Origin: Affinibrenneria salicis
GTDB lineage: Bacteria; Pseudomonadota; Gammaproteobacteria; Enterobacterales; Enterobacteriaceae
Assembly (NCBI RefSeq): GCF_008710095.1
Contig: NZ_VYKJ01000015.1
Coordinates: 62,001-126,000 of the forward strand
Direction of reading: 5' to 3'
Length of the DNA stretch: 64,000 nucleotides
Below are positions 26,826-35,583 of the stretch, piece after piece. A model generated the notes under the pieces. That model searched no databases. It worked only from the letters and a program-made list of their open reading frames with translations, and had not been told where the DNA came from. The number at the start of each line of letters is the position of its first letter. Within the stretch, counting starts at the first letter, position 1. Position numbers and translations under genes: made by a program.

Positions 26826-28073
26826 ATGAAAAGTCCATTCACCCCGCGCCTGAACGGTTGTCTGCTTGCATTTATGGTCCTGACCGGTTCCGCTCAGGCC
26901 GCGCAAACGCAGCTTAACGCACTGTTTATGACCCAGGCGGCATACAGTGAAAACGACATTCGTGCCATGACCAGTGATTTTGAGAAACAGCACCCGGATG
27001 TCCGCGTTAACCTGGAGTTTGTGCCTTACGAGGCGCTGCATGACAAGATTGTCGCGGCGCGCGGAGCGGGCAGCAATGGTTATGACGTCGTGCTGTTCGA
27101 CGCCGTCTGGCCGGCCGAGTTTTCCCGCTTCAACCTGCTGCAGGATGTCTCTGCGCGTATCGCCGCCGACGAGCAGGCGAAAATTTTCCCGGGCGCGATG
27201 AATACTGTGGTTTACAAAGGGAAAACGCTCGGCATGCCGTGGATCCTCGATACCAAATATCTTTTCTATAACAAAGCGATGCTGGCGAAAGCGGGCATCA
27301 GCCAGCCGCCGCAGACGCTGCAACAGCTGATGGACGACGCGCAGATCCTGAAAGATAAAGGCATCGTGAAATATCCGCTGGTATGGAGCTGGTCGCAATC
27401 GGAAGCGCTGGTGTGCGATTACACCACGCTGGTATCCGGCTTCGGCGGCGAATTTTACCAGAACGGCAAGCTGAGCTTCACCAGCCCGGCGTCGCTCAAC
27501 GCGGTCAACTATATGAAAACCACGCTGGATAAAGGCCTCACCAATCCTGCGTCGCGCGAATATCTGGAAGAAGACGTGCGCAAGGCTTTCTCTAACGGCG
27601 ATGCCGCGTTTGCCCTCAACTGGACCTATATGTACGGCATGGCCAACGACGCGAAGCAGAGCAAAGTGGCGGGCGACGTGGGGATCGTGCCAGCGCCGGG
27701 CGATGCGGCGGGCAAAGTCGGCGCGCTGAACGGCTCGATGGGGCTGGGCATCACCACGACCAGCCCGCACGCGGAGCAGTCATGGCAGTATATCCGCTAT
27801 ATGACTTCGCAGCCGGTGCAGGATAAATACGCCCGGCTGAGCCTGCCGATCTGGAAATCCTCTTACGATGATCCGGCGGTGCGGCAAGGGCAGGAAGCGC
27901 TGATCGTCGCGGCGAAACAGGCGCTGGACGTGATGCTGTCGCGGCCGGAAACCGCCGATTACTCGCGCTTGTCGAACATCCTGCAACAGCAACTGCAGCA
28001 GATCCTGCAGGGACAGACGACGCCGGAGGCGGGGCTGCAGGCGGCGGATAAAAGCGCGGCCCGTCTGCGCTAA
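26826..28073 (+). CDS. ABC sugar-binding lipoprotein-like/periplasmic protein (family 1)
   Basis: A 415-residue extracellular solute-binding protein of the maltose/oligosaccharide class. A signal peptide ends near GSAQA-AQT (residue about 26). Typical segments include VRVNLEFVPYEALHDKI, YDVVLFDAVWPAEF, GMPWILDTKYLFYNKAML and NGDAAFALNWTYMY. It would capture a mono- or oligosaccharide for the two MalF/MalG-type permeases that follow. First gene of a five-gene operon with a PfkB kinase and MalK-type ATPase, repressed by the divergent ROK protein. Cargo unknown. Confidence 0.9.
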   Translation: MKSPFTPRLNGCLLAFMVLTGSAQAAQTQLNALFMTQAAYSENDIRAMTSDFEKQHPDVRVNLEFVPYEALHDKIVAARGAGSNGYDVVLFDAVWPAEFSRFNLLQDVSARIAADEQAKIFPGAMNTVVYKGKTLGMPWILDTKYLFYNKAMLAKAGISQPPQTLQQLMDDAQILKDKGIVKYPLVWSWSQSEALVCDYTTLVSGFGGEFYQNGKLSFTSPASLNAVNYMKTTLDKGLTNPASREYLEEDVRKAFSNGDAAFALNWTYMYGMANDAKQSKVAGDVGIVPAPGDAAGKVGALNGSMGLGITTTSPHAEQSWQYIRYMTSQPVQDKYARLSLPIWKSSYDDPAVRQGQEALIVAAKQALDVMLSRPETADYSRLSNILQQQLQQILQGQTTPEAGLQAADKSAARLR

Positions 28074-28082
28074 GGATATACG

Positions 28083-28991
28083 ATGCTGAGTTTGCAACAA
28101 CGCGAGCATCGTCAGGCATGGGGGCTGCTGGCGCCCATGCTGATCGTGATGTTTTTGCTGACGGCCTGGCCGCTGGCGCGCACTATCTGGCTGAGTTTCA
28201 CCGATGCGGCATTGATCGGCAGCGGCGAGACGCCGGCCTGGATAGGGCTGGAGAACTATCTGTTCGCCCTGACCGACGCCGATTTTCTGGCTGCGATTGC
28301 GCGCACGCTCTATTTCACCGTGGTGTCGGTGGCGCTGGAAGGGGTGATTGGCGTGCTGGTGGCGCTGCTGCTCAATCAGCGCTTCCACGGGCGCAACGTA
28401 CTGCGCGTGCTGGTGATTTTGCCGTGGGCGCTGCCGACCATCGTCAACGCCATGATGTGGCGCCTTAACTTCAACCCGGATTACGGCAGCATCAATGCGT
28501 TGCTGACGCAGTTGGGCGTGATTGACGGCTACCGCAGCTGGTTGGGGGGGCCGGATTCCGCGCTTAACGCCGTGATGCTGGCCGATATCTGGAAAAACTA
28601 CCCGCTGGTGACGCTGCTGGTGCTGGCTGCGCTGCAGTCGGTGCCGGAGGATCTGTACGAGGCCGCGCGGCTGGATGGCGCCTCCGCCTGGCGCCGTTTC
28701 CGCGCGATTACCTTTCCGGCGATCGTCGCGCCGCTCAGCGTGGCGCTGGTGCTGCGCACCATCGATGCCTTTAAGATTTTCGACATTATCTACGTGATGA
28801 CGCGCGGCGGCCCGGTAGACAGCACCAAAACGCTGAGCTTTTTTGTTTATCAGGAATCTTTCAGCTATCTGCGCGCGGGCAGCGGCGCCGCCTACGCCAT
28901 TCTGATGGCGCTGATGTGCGGCGTGCTGATCGCGATTTACATGCTGATGCTGCTGCGTCAGCGTCGCCGGAGTACCGCTCATGAAACGTAA
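28083..28991 (+). CDS. ABC sugar permease (MalF/UgpA type)
   Basis: A 302-residue membrane protein with six predicted helices. The EAA loop that contacts the ATPase appears as YEAARLDGASAWRRFRAITFP. N-terminal segment LLAPMLIVMFLLTAWPLARTI is characteristic. Overlaps the next permease gene by 11 bp, consistent with coupled translation and assembly of a heterodimeric channel. Confidence 0.9.
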   Translation: MLSLQQREHRQAWGLLAPMLIVMFLLTAWPLARTIWLSFTDAALIGSGETPAWIGLENYLFALTDADFLAAIARTLYFTVVSVALEGVIGVLVALLLNQRFHGRNVLRVLVILPWALPTIVNAMMWRLNFNPDYGSINALLTQLGVIDGYRSWLGGPDSALNAVMLADIWKNYPLVTLLVLAALQSVPEDLYEAARLDGASAWRRFRAITFPAIVAPLSVALVLRTIDAFKIFDIIYVMTRGGPVDSTKTLSFFVYQESFSYLRAGSGAAYAILMALMCGVLIAIYMLMLLRQRRRSTAHET

Positions 28992-29820
28992 TCTTCGTTT
29001 GTTGCCGCGCTATCTGGCCGCTCTGCTGGTGGCGGTCAGTATTCTCGGTCCAATGCTGTGGCTGTTTTTGATGAGCGTCAGTTCCACCAGCGATCTGACG
29101 CGGGTGCCGCTGGAGTGGCTGCCGCGCCAGTGGGATTTCAGCCGCTATGCGCGTCTGAGCTCGCTGCAGGACGGCCAGCCCGGCGCGCTGTTTCTGCACG
29201 CGCTGTGGAACAGTATCCTGGTGGCCAGCGTCGCCACGCTGATCTCGCTGCTGCTGGCGATCCCGGCGGCGTTCAGTTTCTCGCGCTATCCAGGGCGCGA
29301 CGGCCTGCTGTTCGGCTGCCTGGCGATCTACATGGTGCCGCCGGTGGCGTTTGTTTTGCCGCTCTATTTCGTCCTGCAGCAACTGGGGCTGCTCAATACC
29401 CATGCCGGGCTGGTGCTGGTGTATTGCTCGCTGATTCTGCCGTTCCTGACCTGGATGCTGAAGAATCAGTTCGATGCGCTGCCGCGCGATATCGAGCAGG
29501 CGGCGCGGCTCGACGGCCTGCGCTTCTGGCAGGTGCTGCTGCGCATTACGCTGCCGCTGGCTAAGCCGATTCTCGGCGCCTCGGCGCTGTTCGGCTGGCT
29601 GCTGGCGTGGGATGAGTTTTTCTATGCCCTACTGTTCACCAGCAACATTCAGGCGCAAACCCTGCCGGTCACGATTTCCGGTTTCACCGCCGGCCGCGCT
29701 ACCGACGACGGCCTGATCGCCGCGGTCGGTATCCTCGCGTCGGTGCCTCCGTTGTTTATTGCCATCTGGCTGCAGAAAACGCTGGTTAGCGGTCTGGCCA
29801 GTGGCGGCAGTAAGGGATGA
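28981..29820 (+). CDS. ABC sugar permease (MalG/UgpE type)
   Basis: A 279-residue permease with six helices and an EAA loop EQAARLDGLRFWQVLLRITL. The PLAKPILGASALFGWLLAWDE... region (shortened here) and the final VSGLASGGSKG are typical of the MalG side of carbohydrate importers. It pairs with the preceding permease; start overlaps its end. Confidence 0.9.
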   Translation: MKRNLRLLPRYLAALLVAVSILGPMLWLFLMSVSSTSDLTRVPLEWLPRQWDFSRYARLSSLQDGQPGALFLHALWNSILVASVATLISLLLAIPAAFSFSRYPGRDGLLFGCLAIYMVPPVAFVLPLYFVLQQLGLLNTHAGLVLVYCSLILPFLTWMLKNQFDALPRDIEQAARLDGLRFWQVLLRITLPLAKPILGASALFGWLLAWDEFFYALLFTSNIQAQTLPVTISGFTAGRATDDGLIAAVGILASVPPLFIAIWLQKTLVSGLASGGSKG

Positions 29821-29822
29821 AC

Positions 29823-30770
29823 ATGGACAAAACGCTCAACGCCACGCTGTACGTGGTGGGCAACATTAATGTCGATTTGATTATGAGTACGCTGGAGCGC
29901 TGGCCGCAGCCGGGTACGGAAACCATGCTGGAGCACAGCGAACTGCGCCCCGGCGGATCGGCCGGCAACTGCGCGCTGGCGCTGGCGGCGATGCGGGTGC
30001 CGCACCGGGCGGTGGCCAATCAGGGCAATGACGGCTTCAGCGCCTGGCTGGCCGGCTACTTTCCGGATAGCGCGCCGGGCTGGCCCCGGTACCCCTGCGA
30101 TACCTCGCTCACTATCGGGGTGACGCACCCGGATAAGGAACGCTCGTTCATCAGCAACCAGGGACACATCGTGCGTCTGAGCGCCGGCGACGTACTGGAG
30201 CAAATGCCGGCGCAGGCGCGCTCCGGCGATATCGTGCTGCTGTGCGGCACCTTTCTGTGCACCACGCTGTTTGATGCCTATCCGACGCTGCTGGCCACGC
30301 TGCGCCGGCGCGGCTTTCGGGTCGCGATCGATACCGGCTGGCCGCCGCAGGGCTGGACCGTCGCGCTGCGTCAGCAGTTGACGCGCTGGCTGGGCGACTG
30401 CGACTACCTGTTGCTGAACGAGGTGGAAACGCTGGGTTTTGCCGATAGCGACTCGCTGGCGGAGTCTGCCAGCTGGCTGGCGCAACATCTGAGCGGCCGC
30501 GGCGGCTGCGTGGTGAAGCGCGGCGCCGACGGCGCCTGGTTCAGCACGCGCCAAACCCGGCTGCACGCGCCGGCGCGCCGCGTCGAGGTGGTGGACACCA
30601 TCGGCGCAGGCGACAGTTTTAACGCCGGTTTTCTCAGCGCGCTGTTGTGTGGCGAATCCCACGCGACCGCGCTGCTGTGGGGGATTGAAGTGGCGGCGCA
30701 TGCCATCAGCAGTTCGCCGCGCCGCTATCCCGACTGGCATACATTGCAACAACGAATGAAGGAGAGCTGA
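29823..30770 (+). CDS. PfkB-family sugar kinase
   Basis: A 315-residue ribokinase-like enzyme. N-terminal signature VGNINVDLI and GGSAGNCALALAAM bind sugar; the C-terminal signature DTIGAGDSFNAGF gives the catalytic aspartate and anion hole. It should phosphorylate the sugar brought in by the surrounding ABC importer. I favour ATG 29823, with AAGGG six bases ahead; ATG 29817 overlaps the permease stop as ATGA and adds two residues. The kinase sits between permease and ATPase genes, so sugar entry and trapping are made together. Substrate not predictable. Confidence 0.88.
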   Translation: MDKTLNATLYVVGNINVDLIMSTLERWPQPGTETMLEHSELRPGGSAGNCALALAAMRVPHRAVANQGNDGFSAWLAGYFPDSAPGWPRYPCDTSLTIGVTHPDKERSFISNQGHIVRLSAGDVLEQMPAQARSGDIVLLCGTFLCTTLFDAYPTLLATLRRRGFRVAIDTGWPPQGWTVALRQQLTRWLGDCDYLLLNEVETLGFADSDSLAESASWLAQHLSGRGGCVVKRGADGAWFSTRQTRLHAPARRVEVVDTIGAGDSFNAGFLSALLCGESHATALLWGIEVAAHAISSSPRRYPDWHTLQQRMKES

Positions 30771-30773
30771 GTC

Positions 30774-31859
30774 ATGGCCAGCGTAGAACTTGTAAAGGTA
30801 GCCAGACGTTACGGTAAAAACACCGTGCTGCATCCGCTGGATCTGACCATTCCCGACGGCAGCTTTACCGTGCTGGTGGGGCCGTCCGGCTGCGGAAAAT
30901 CAACCCTGCTGCGGCTGCTGGCCGGACTGGAAACGCTGTCGGACGGGGCGATCCTGATGAACGATCGCCAGATCGACGATCTCGATCCGGCGGAACGCGA
31001 TATCGCGATGGTCTTCCAGAGCTATGCGCTCTATCCGCATCTGACGGTGGCGGAAAATCTTGCTTTTCATATGCAGGTGAAAAAGGTTAAACGCGAGGAG
31101 CAGCGAAGCAAAATCGAGCGCATCGCCACGATTCTGGGCATCGATAAGTTGCTCAACCGCTACCCGCGCGCGCTGTCCGGCGGTCAACGGCAGCGGGTGG
31201 CGATGGGGCGCGCGATGGTGCGTAATCCGCAAGTCTTCCTGTTCGACGAGCCGCTTTCCAATCTGGATGCGCAACTGCGTATGGAGTTGCGGGCGGAGAT
31301 TAAGTCGCTGCACCAGCGCTTTAAAACGACCATGGTCTATGTCACGCACGATCAGGTGGAGGCGATGACGCTGGCGGATCAGATCGTGGTGCTGCGCGAC
31401 GGCAGGATCGTCCAGCAGGGCGCGCCGCTGACTATCTACGATCGGCCGGCCAACACCTTCGTCGCCCGCTTTATCGGATCGCCGCCGATGAATCTGCTGG
31501 AAGGCAAGATCGACAATCGCGGCGGGCAAACCGGCGTCAGCTGCGGCGAGCTGTGGTTCGCGCTGCCGGAAAAATGGCTGGCGGCGGCGCAGGCGCAGGG
31601 CGACAGACCGGTGACCGTCGGCTTACGGCCGCACGATATCCGTCTGGCGGAGGAGGGGCCGACGGCCACGGTGAAACTGCTGGAGGTAACCGGCGAATCC
31701 ACGCTATTGCACCTCAACTGGCAGGGATTCGCGCTGCACGTGCAGAGCGCGGGGCGCGTTGAATTAGGCGCCGGCGACGGCGTGCCGCTGGCGATTGTGT
31801 CCGACAAGATGCATCTGTTCGACGGCGTAAGCGGCGAGCGGCTGAGCGAATCGGCGTAA
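30774..31859 (+). CDS. ABC sugar ATPase (MalK/UgpC type)
   Basis: A 361-residue ATPase. Walker A is GPSGCGKST, Q-loop FQSYALYPH, signature LSGGQRQRVAMGRA, Walker B LFDEPLSNLDA, switch histidine in VTHDQVEAM. The C-terminal third is a TOBE/OB regulatory domain (VGLRPHDIRL). It energises the importer encoded just upstream; a GAGAGCTGAGTC site precedes ATG 30774, 3 bp after the kinase stop. It is last in the operon. Confidence 0.92.
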   Translation: MASVELVKVARRYGKNTVLHPLDLTIPDGSFTVLVGPSGCGKSTLLRLLAGLETLSDGAILMNDRQIDDLDPAERDIAMVFQSYALYPHLTVAENLAFHMQVKKVKREEQRSKIERIATILGIDKLLNRYPRALSGGQRQRVAMGRAMVRNPQVFLFDEPLSNLDAQLRMELRAEIKSLHQRFKTTMVYVTHDQVEAMTLADQIVVLRDGRIVQQGAPLTIYDRPANTFVARFIGSPPMNLLEGKIDNRGGQTGVSCGELWFALPEKWLAAAQAQGDRPVTVGLRPHDIRLAEEGPTATVKLLEVTGESTLLHLNWQGFALHVQSAGRVELGAGDGVPLAIVSDKMHLFDGVSGERLSESA

Positions 31860-32006
31860 GCGATCGCAGCCATAAAGGACGGTTGTCAGCGGTCCGCCCT
31901 GCAGGCCCGGCGCCTGCCGGCGACGTCGATCGGCGAACAGCATGTCGATGTTTTTTTAACTGAGCGGGCGCGTCGTTCGGCGGGAGGGAGAGAAAAGCAG
32001 AGCGCT

Positions 32007-32036
32007 GACGCCCGGCCAGTATGGCCGGCCGGCGTC
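32007..32036. terminator. Imperfect GC hairpin between convergent operons
   Basis: GACGCC...GGCC, loop, GGCC...GGCGTC within the 233-bp gap after the ABC operon and the SemiSWEET gene. On the minus strand it is followed, after a few bases, by CTTTTCT, so it may terminate the dalD-SemiSWEET transcript. Confidence 0.4.
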
Positions 32037-32092
32037 GGCGAGTCCGTCAGCCGCTCGCGGAATCTGAAAACGCGGCCGGCGCGTGAGGGCGG

Positions 32093-32527
32093 TTAAAGCT
32101 GTTTGCTGTTGATCGAACCCGCGCCGGCAACCGGCAGGCTGTTGGCGTTCGGCGTTAACGGCGCTTTGGTTTTCGCCGCGGCCCGCCGCGAGGCGGGCTT
32201 GATTTCGCGTTCGTTGTAGAGTTTTAATGCAATCACCAGCGCCGCCAGCAGCGTCGTGATACCGTTAGCCGTCATAACCGGCACATCCTGCACTTTGAAA
32301 CCGTAGGCGGTCCAGCAGGATACGCCAAAGAACAGGGCGGCATACATGCCGAGCGAGATACCGGTGGTGTCTTTGTTGCGGATGATGTGCAGTACCTGCA
32401 AAAAGAAAGAGCCGGTGGTGACCCAGGCGGCCAGGGTGCCCAGCGCGATCGGCCAGCGATAGAGGGCCAGGATAGACAGCCCCGCGGCGACCACGGTGGC
32501 CAACACAATCATCAAATGCTTTTTCAT
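32093..32527 (-). CDS. SemiSWEET-family sugar transporter
   Basis: A 144-residue membrane protein. Residues about 28-105 are a SemiSWEET three-helix bundle, with IIRNKDTTGISLGMY and VMTANGITTLLAALVIALKLY as landmarks; the usual PQ pair is FLQ (about 42-44). There is an extra N-terminal helix and a 40-residue basic, Ala/Pro-rich tail, both longer than in typical SemiSWEETs (85-100 aa). Dimers move sugars by facilitated diffusion. ATG 32527 lies 1 bp after the stop of the D-arabitol dehydrogenase gene, with GGGGAGATAAC upstream, so the two genes are tightly coupled. It may carry arabitol or D-xylulose; that is inference. Confidence 0.8.
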   Translation of the reverse strand: MKKHLMIVLATVVAAGLSILALYRWPIALGTLAAWVTTGSFFLQVLHIIRNKDTTGISLGMYAALFFGVSCWTAYGFKVQDVPVMTANGITTLLAALVIALKLYNEREIKPASRRAAAKTKAPLTPNANSLPVAGAGSINSKQL

Positions 32528-32528
32528 G

Positions 32529-33938
32529 TTATCTCCCCTTATGTGACGCCGCGAGCGTACTTTCAACTTCATCGACGGCGGAACGCAGATGATCGGCGAA
32601 AGCGTTCTGGCGGCGTACTGTACCGAACAGCGCGGGCTGGGCGGCAAACGCGGCCAGCGGATCGCGCGCGCTAAAAATACCGTCCACATCCATACTGTCT
32701 ATGGCGCGATCTTCATAGCTGAACGGCAGGTCGCCGTTGTGATGGCGCTGCATGAACAGGAAAAACAGCGCCGGCAAGCGCAGCGTCGCCTGCGGAATTT
32801 TTTCCTGACCGTAACAGTCTTTCAGCGTCGGAACGATAAAGCCGTGCAGTTTGGCGATGCTGTCGGAGGAGACGCGGGCGACCGTATCCCGTACCCAGCG
32901 ATTGCCGAAACGGGCCAGCACGCTGTCGCATTCGGCCGGCAGATCGAGCTCCACGCCGCGCTGCTGCAGCGCCGCGCCGACGTCCTGCAGTACATAGTCG
33001 CGGATCCAGTTGGTGACGTGCCCGGGCAGACTTTCATCAATATAGCGCCGGCCGTGGAGCGCGCCCGCCCAGGCGATACCGCTGTGGCTGGCGTTGAGCA
33101 GACGAATTTTGGCTTCTTCGATCGTCGTCACGTCGTCGACAAACTCGACGCCCACCCGCTCAAGCTCGGGACGATCGCTGGCGAAGTGATCTTCGATCAC
33201 CCAGCGGGCGAAACTTTCGCATGACAGCGGCGCCGCGTCGCCGCTGATGCCCTGTTTTTGCAGCCGCGCATACAGCGCCTCATCAAATTTCGGCGTGATG
33301 CGGTCGACCATACTGTTGGGCGCGCTGGTGTTCCGTTGCATCCAGTCGATCAGATCGGGGCGCTGTTTGGCCGTCAGGAATTCGATCATCCCTTGCGAGA
33401 AACTGTCGCCGTTCTGGCGCAGGTTGTCGCAGCACAGTAGCGTCAGCGGACCGCTTTGTTGCTGCTGGCGAGCGATCAGAATCAGCGTCAGCGCGCCGTA
33501 TAAAGTATTTATTTCACCTTCATCATGAAGATCCGCCCGGACGGCCGGGTGGGATAATTCAAGATGGCCATCGTCGTCAAGGAAGTAGCCACCTTCGGTA
33601 ACGGTGAAAGAAATAATTTTTGTGCTCGGATCGGCGCCAATGGCGACAGTGGAGGCGAGACGGCTGTCCCACAGCAGAATCTGATCGACCGCGTCGATGG
33701 TTTCGTAGTTGAGCTCGCCTTCCGGCGAAATAGTCTCGAGCGTGTAGCGACCGTGCTGAGCTTTAAGCTGCTGCAGGGTCTTTTGCGTGGAACTGTTGCG
33801 GATATTGGCTAACGCCATGTGCCAGTCATTATTACCTTCCCGGCGCAGCTGGTTAAGATACCAGGCCTGATGCGCGCGGAAGAAAGCACCTGCGCCGAGG
33901 TGCAGCCATGTTGAAATGTTTTTTTTCGATATATGCAA
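32529..33938 (-). CDS. dalD: D-arabitol 4-dehydrogenase
   Basis: A 469-residue polyol dehydrogenase of the mannitol dehydrogenase family. It parallels Klebsiella DalD along its length: WLHLGAGAFFRAHQAWYL, ISFTVTEGGYF, LTLLCCDNLRQNGDSF, MVDRITP and EAKIRLLNASHSGIAWAG, which includes the active-site Asn/His/Lys region. It oxidises D-arabitol to D-xylulose with NAD+. No DalK kinase or DalT permease adjoins; the D-xylulose kinase at 11.4-12.9 kb could serve. The start is TTG 33938 with AAGGA six bases upstream; no ATG exists at the conserved N-terminus. Mannitol or fructuronate activity is less likely. Confidence 0.88.
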   Translation of the reverse strand: MHISKKNISTWLHLGAGAFFRAHQAWYLNQLRREGNNDWHMALANIRNSSTQKTLQQLKAQHGRYTLETISPEGELNYETIDAVDQILLWDSRLASTVAIGADPSTKIISFTVTEGGYFLDDDGHLELSHPAVRADLHDEGEINTLYGALTLILIARQQQQSGPLTLLCCDNLRQNGDSFSQGMIEFLTAKQRPDLIDWMQRNTSAPNSMVDRITPKFDEALYARLQKQGISGDAAPLSCESFARWVIEDHFASDRPELERVGVEFVDDVTTIEEAKIRLLNASHSGIAWAGALHGRRYIDESLPGHVTNWIRDYVLQDVGAALQQRGVELDLPAECDSVLARFGNRWVRDTVARVSSDSIAKLHGFIVPTLKDCYGQEKIPQATLRLPALFFLFMQRHHNGDLPFSYEDRAIDSMDVDGIFSARDPLAAFAAQPALFGTVRRQNAFADHLRSAVDEVESTLAASHKGR

Positions 33939-34635
33939 ACCTTGTCCTTACTCCGCTGGAGGTTATTTATCCAACTTTAAGGCTAACATTTTTCCGGTGA
34001 GAATAAAAATATAATAATTATTAATAGGTTATTTGGGTAAAGTGCGGTTTTTAAACAGTCTTTCACGTTTTTATCGGCAATATGCCTGTTGAACGTCGTT
34101 TTTTTAGCCGGATTATCTGTGCGTCGGCCCACCGTCTCCGGCAGGACAGGGTAACTTATTGATTTTATGTCAGGTCGCACAGAGAGGAACACGCGGCGTC
34201 GATGCCGACCGGCTTTAATGACCCGCATCTTCCATCAGACTAACCGCTTACGACCGCTATCTACGCGCAGGCCTGTTATCATGCGGCCTGACGACGCATT
34301 CGCCCTGTCATCGGCGGCCGATCCGCATTAACGAATTGGCAGCAAAACAGGGTGCGGTTTTCTGTAACGGTAGAATAATCCACTGCTGAATCGAGTCAAT
34401 TTGCCGTATTAAGCCATAATGCTCTGGAATGTGTATTTGTCGCGCCGTTGCCGGGGCGGGGAAATTGCGGGGCAGGCCGACCTGCCGGCGTTATTGACCG
34501 GCGACAGGCCTCATGCCACAGTGGCGCATCCGGCGCCTGACTCATGAGTTAGCCGCACCGCGGGTTCATGAGGGCTGCTATCCTGGCGTCCCGGTCAGGG
34601 CCATCGGTGTGCTTTAATGGGTTAAGGAGGGAGGG
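33939..34635. other. 697-bp intergenic region
   Basis: The left 120 bp is AT-rich and probably carries the dalD promoter (leftward). The rest has scattered short inverted repeats such as GGCAGG-CCGA-CCTGCC near 34475. Short open frames on either strand lack a ribosome site and protein-like composition. I see no RNA gene or clear operator. Confidence 0.5.
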
Positions 34636-35184
34636 ATGCTGCAACCGGATATTGATTGCGCAAGATTACTGCTCAGGCCTTTTACGGTCGCTGATGCCAC
34701 AACGGTGCATCAGTTGGTTAACTCTCCACAGATATCCGGCGTGACGGCCAATATTCCTTATCCCTACACGCATGAGCTGGCGCTTGAATGGATTGCGCGG
34801 CACCCCGAATGGTGGCGCCTCAATAAGATTGCCGCCTGGGCCATTATCCAAAAAGAAAATCAGCGCCTGACTGGCGCAATCTCGCTTATTGGCGTCGGGA
34901 GTAATAAACCGAGTATCGGATATTGGGTCGGCGTTGAATATTGGGGCCGGGGTTTTTGCAGCGAAGCGGCTAACGCCGTATGCCGTCTGGCTTTCGAGCG
35001 GCTGGCCATTCGGCAAATTGGCGCTTGCCATCTTGCGCGTAATCCCGCCTCGGGCAGGGTATTAACCAAAACGGGGTTTCTGTTCGCGAAACAGCAAATG
35101 GAATTAATAAAAAACAGCAACCGACGGGAGGCCGTCAGATATTACACCCTGCTGCCGCAAAATCTCCCCGGATATGCCGAATAG
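34636..35184 (+). CDS. GNAT acetyltransferase (RimJ/RimL-like)
   Basis: A 182-residue GNAT enzyme. N-terminal phrase TARLLLRPF-like (CARLLLRPFTVADA), the central beta-strand PSIGYWVGVEYWGRGFCSEA with the acetyl-CoA pyrophosphate loop, and NPASGRVLTKTGF place it in the RimJ/RimL/YdaF group that acetylates protein N-termini or small amines. A strong AAGGAGGGAGGG site precedes ATG 34636. It stands alone, so target is unknown. Confidence 0.88.
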   Translation: MLQPDIDCARLLLRPFTVADATTVHQLVNSPQISGVTANIPYPYTHELALEWIARHPEWWRLNKIAAWAIIQKENQRLTGAISLIGVGSNKPSIGYWVGVEYWGRGFCSEAANAVCRLAFERLAIRQIGACHLARNPASGRVLTKTGFLFAKQQMELIKNSNRREAVRYYTLLPQNLPGYAE

Positions 35185-35583
35185 CCCGCGGCCGTTCTCT
35201 TTGCGCCGGACGCTTTCACCCGGATGACGTTTCGGTCGGGAGGGACATCTCCCGGCGGATCTGCGGCATAAATCACACTTGCGGCCACCTATCTCAGTTA
35301 TGTTCTGGTGACGCAGATCACTGCTTACCCTTCATTTTTCAGGTCGCCGTCCGCGCGTTTTCGAGCGGGTTATGCGCTAACCGCCGCACAGCCCGGCGTT
35401 GGCCGGCGGCGCGACGCCTGCGATCTGTTGGGTAGATACCGGCATATTCTCTGTTTTTATCCCGTTACCGTCCCCCGCGCGAGAGGTTACTGTGCGGCGG
35501 CCCGGATGGCGACAGACGCGCTCAGCGCTGCGCCCGCACGGAGTATGCCGCTGCCGGTAAGTCAGAACAGAATAAGGAAAATA
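35185..35583. other. Intergenic region with a possible CRP site
   Basis: About 400 bp before the esterase gene. GGTGACGCAGATCACT at 35307-35322 matches the CRP core GTGA-N6-TCAC with one outer mismatch on each side, about 260 bp before the start codon. The upstream in-frame extension of the esterase frame through this region is not protein-like. Confidence 0.35.

Noticed and set aside
33983..34228. 81-codon minus-strand frame upstream of dalD
   Set aside because: No ribosome site, low-complexity composition, overlaps the probable dalD promoter.
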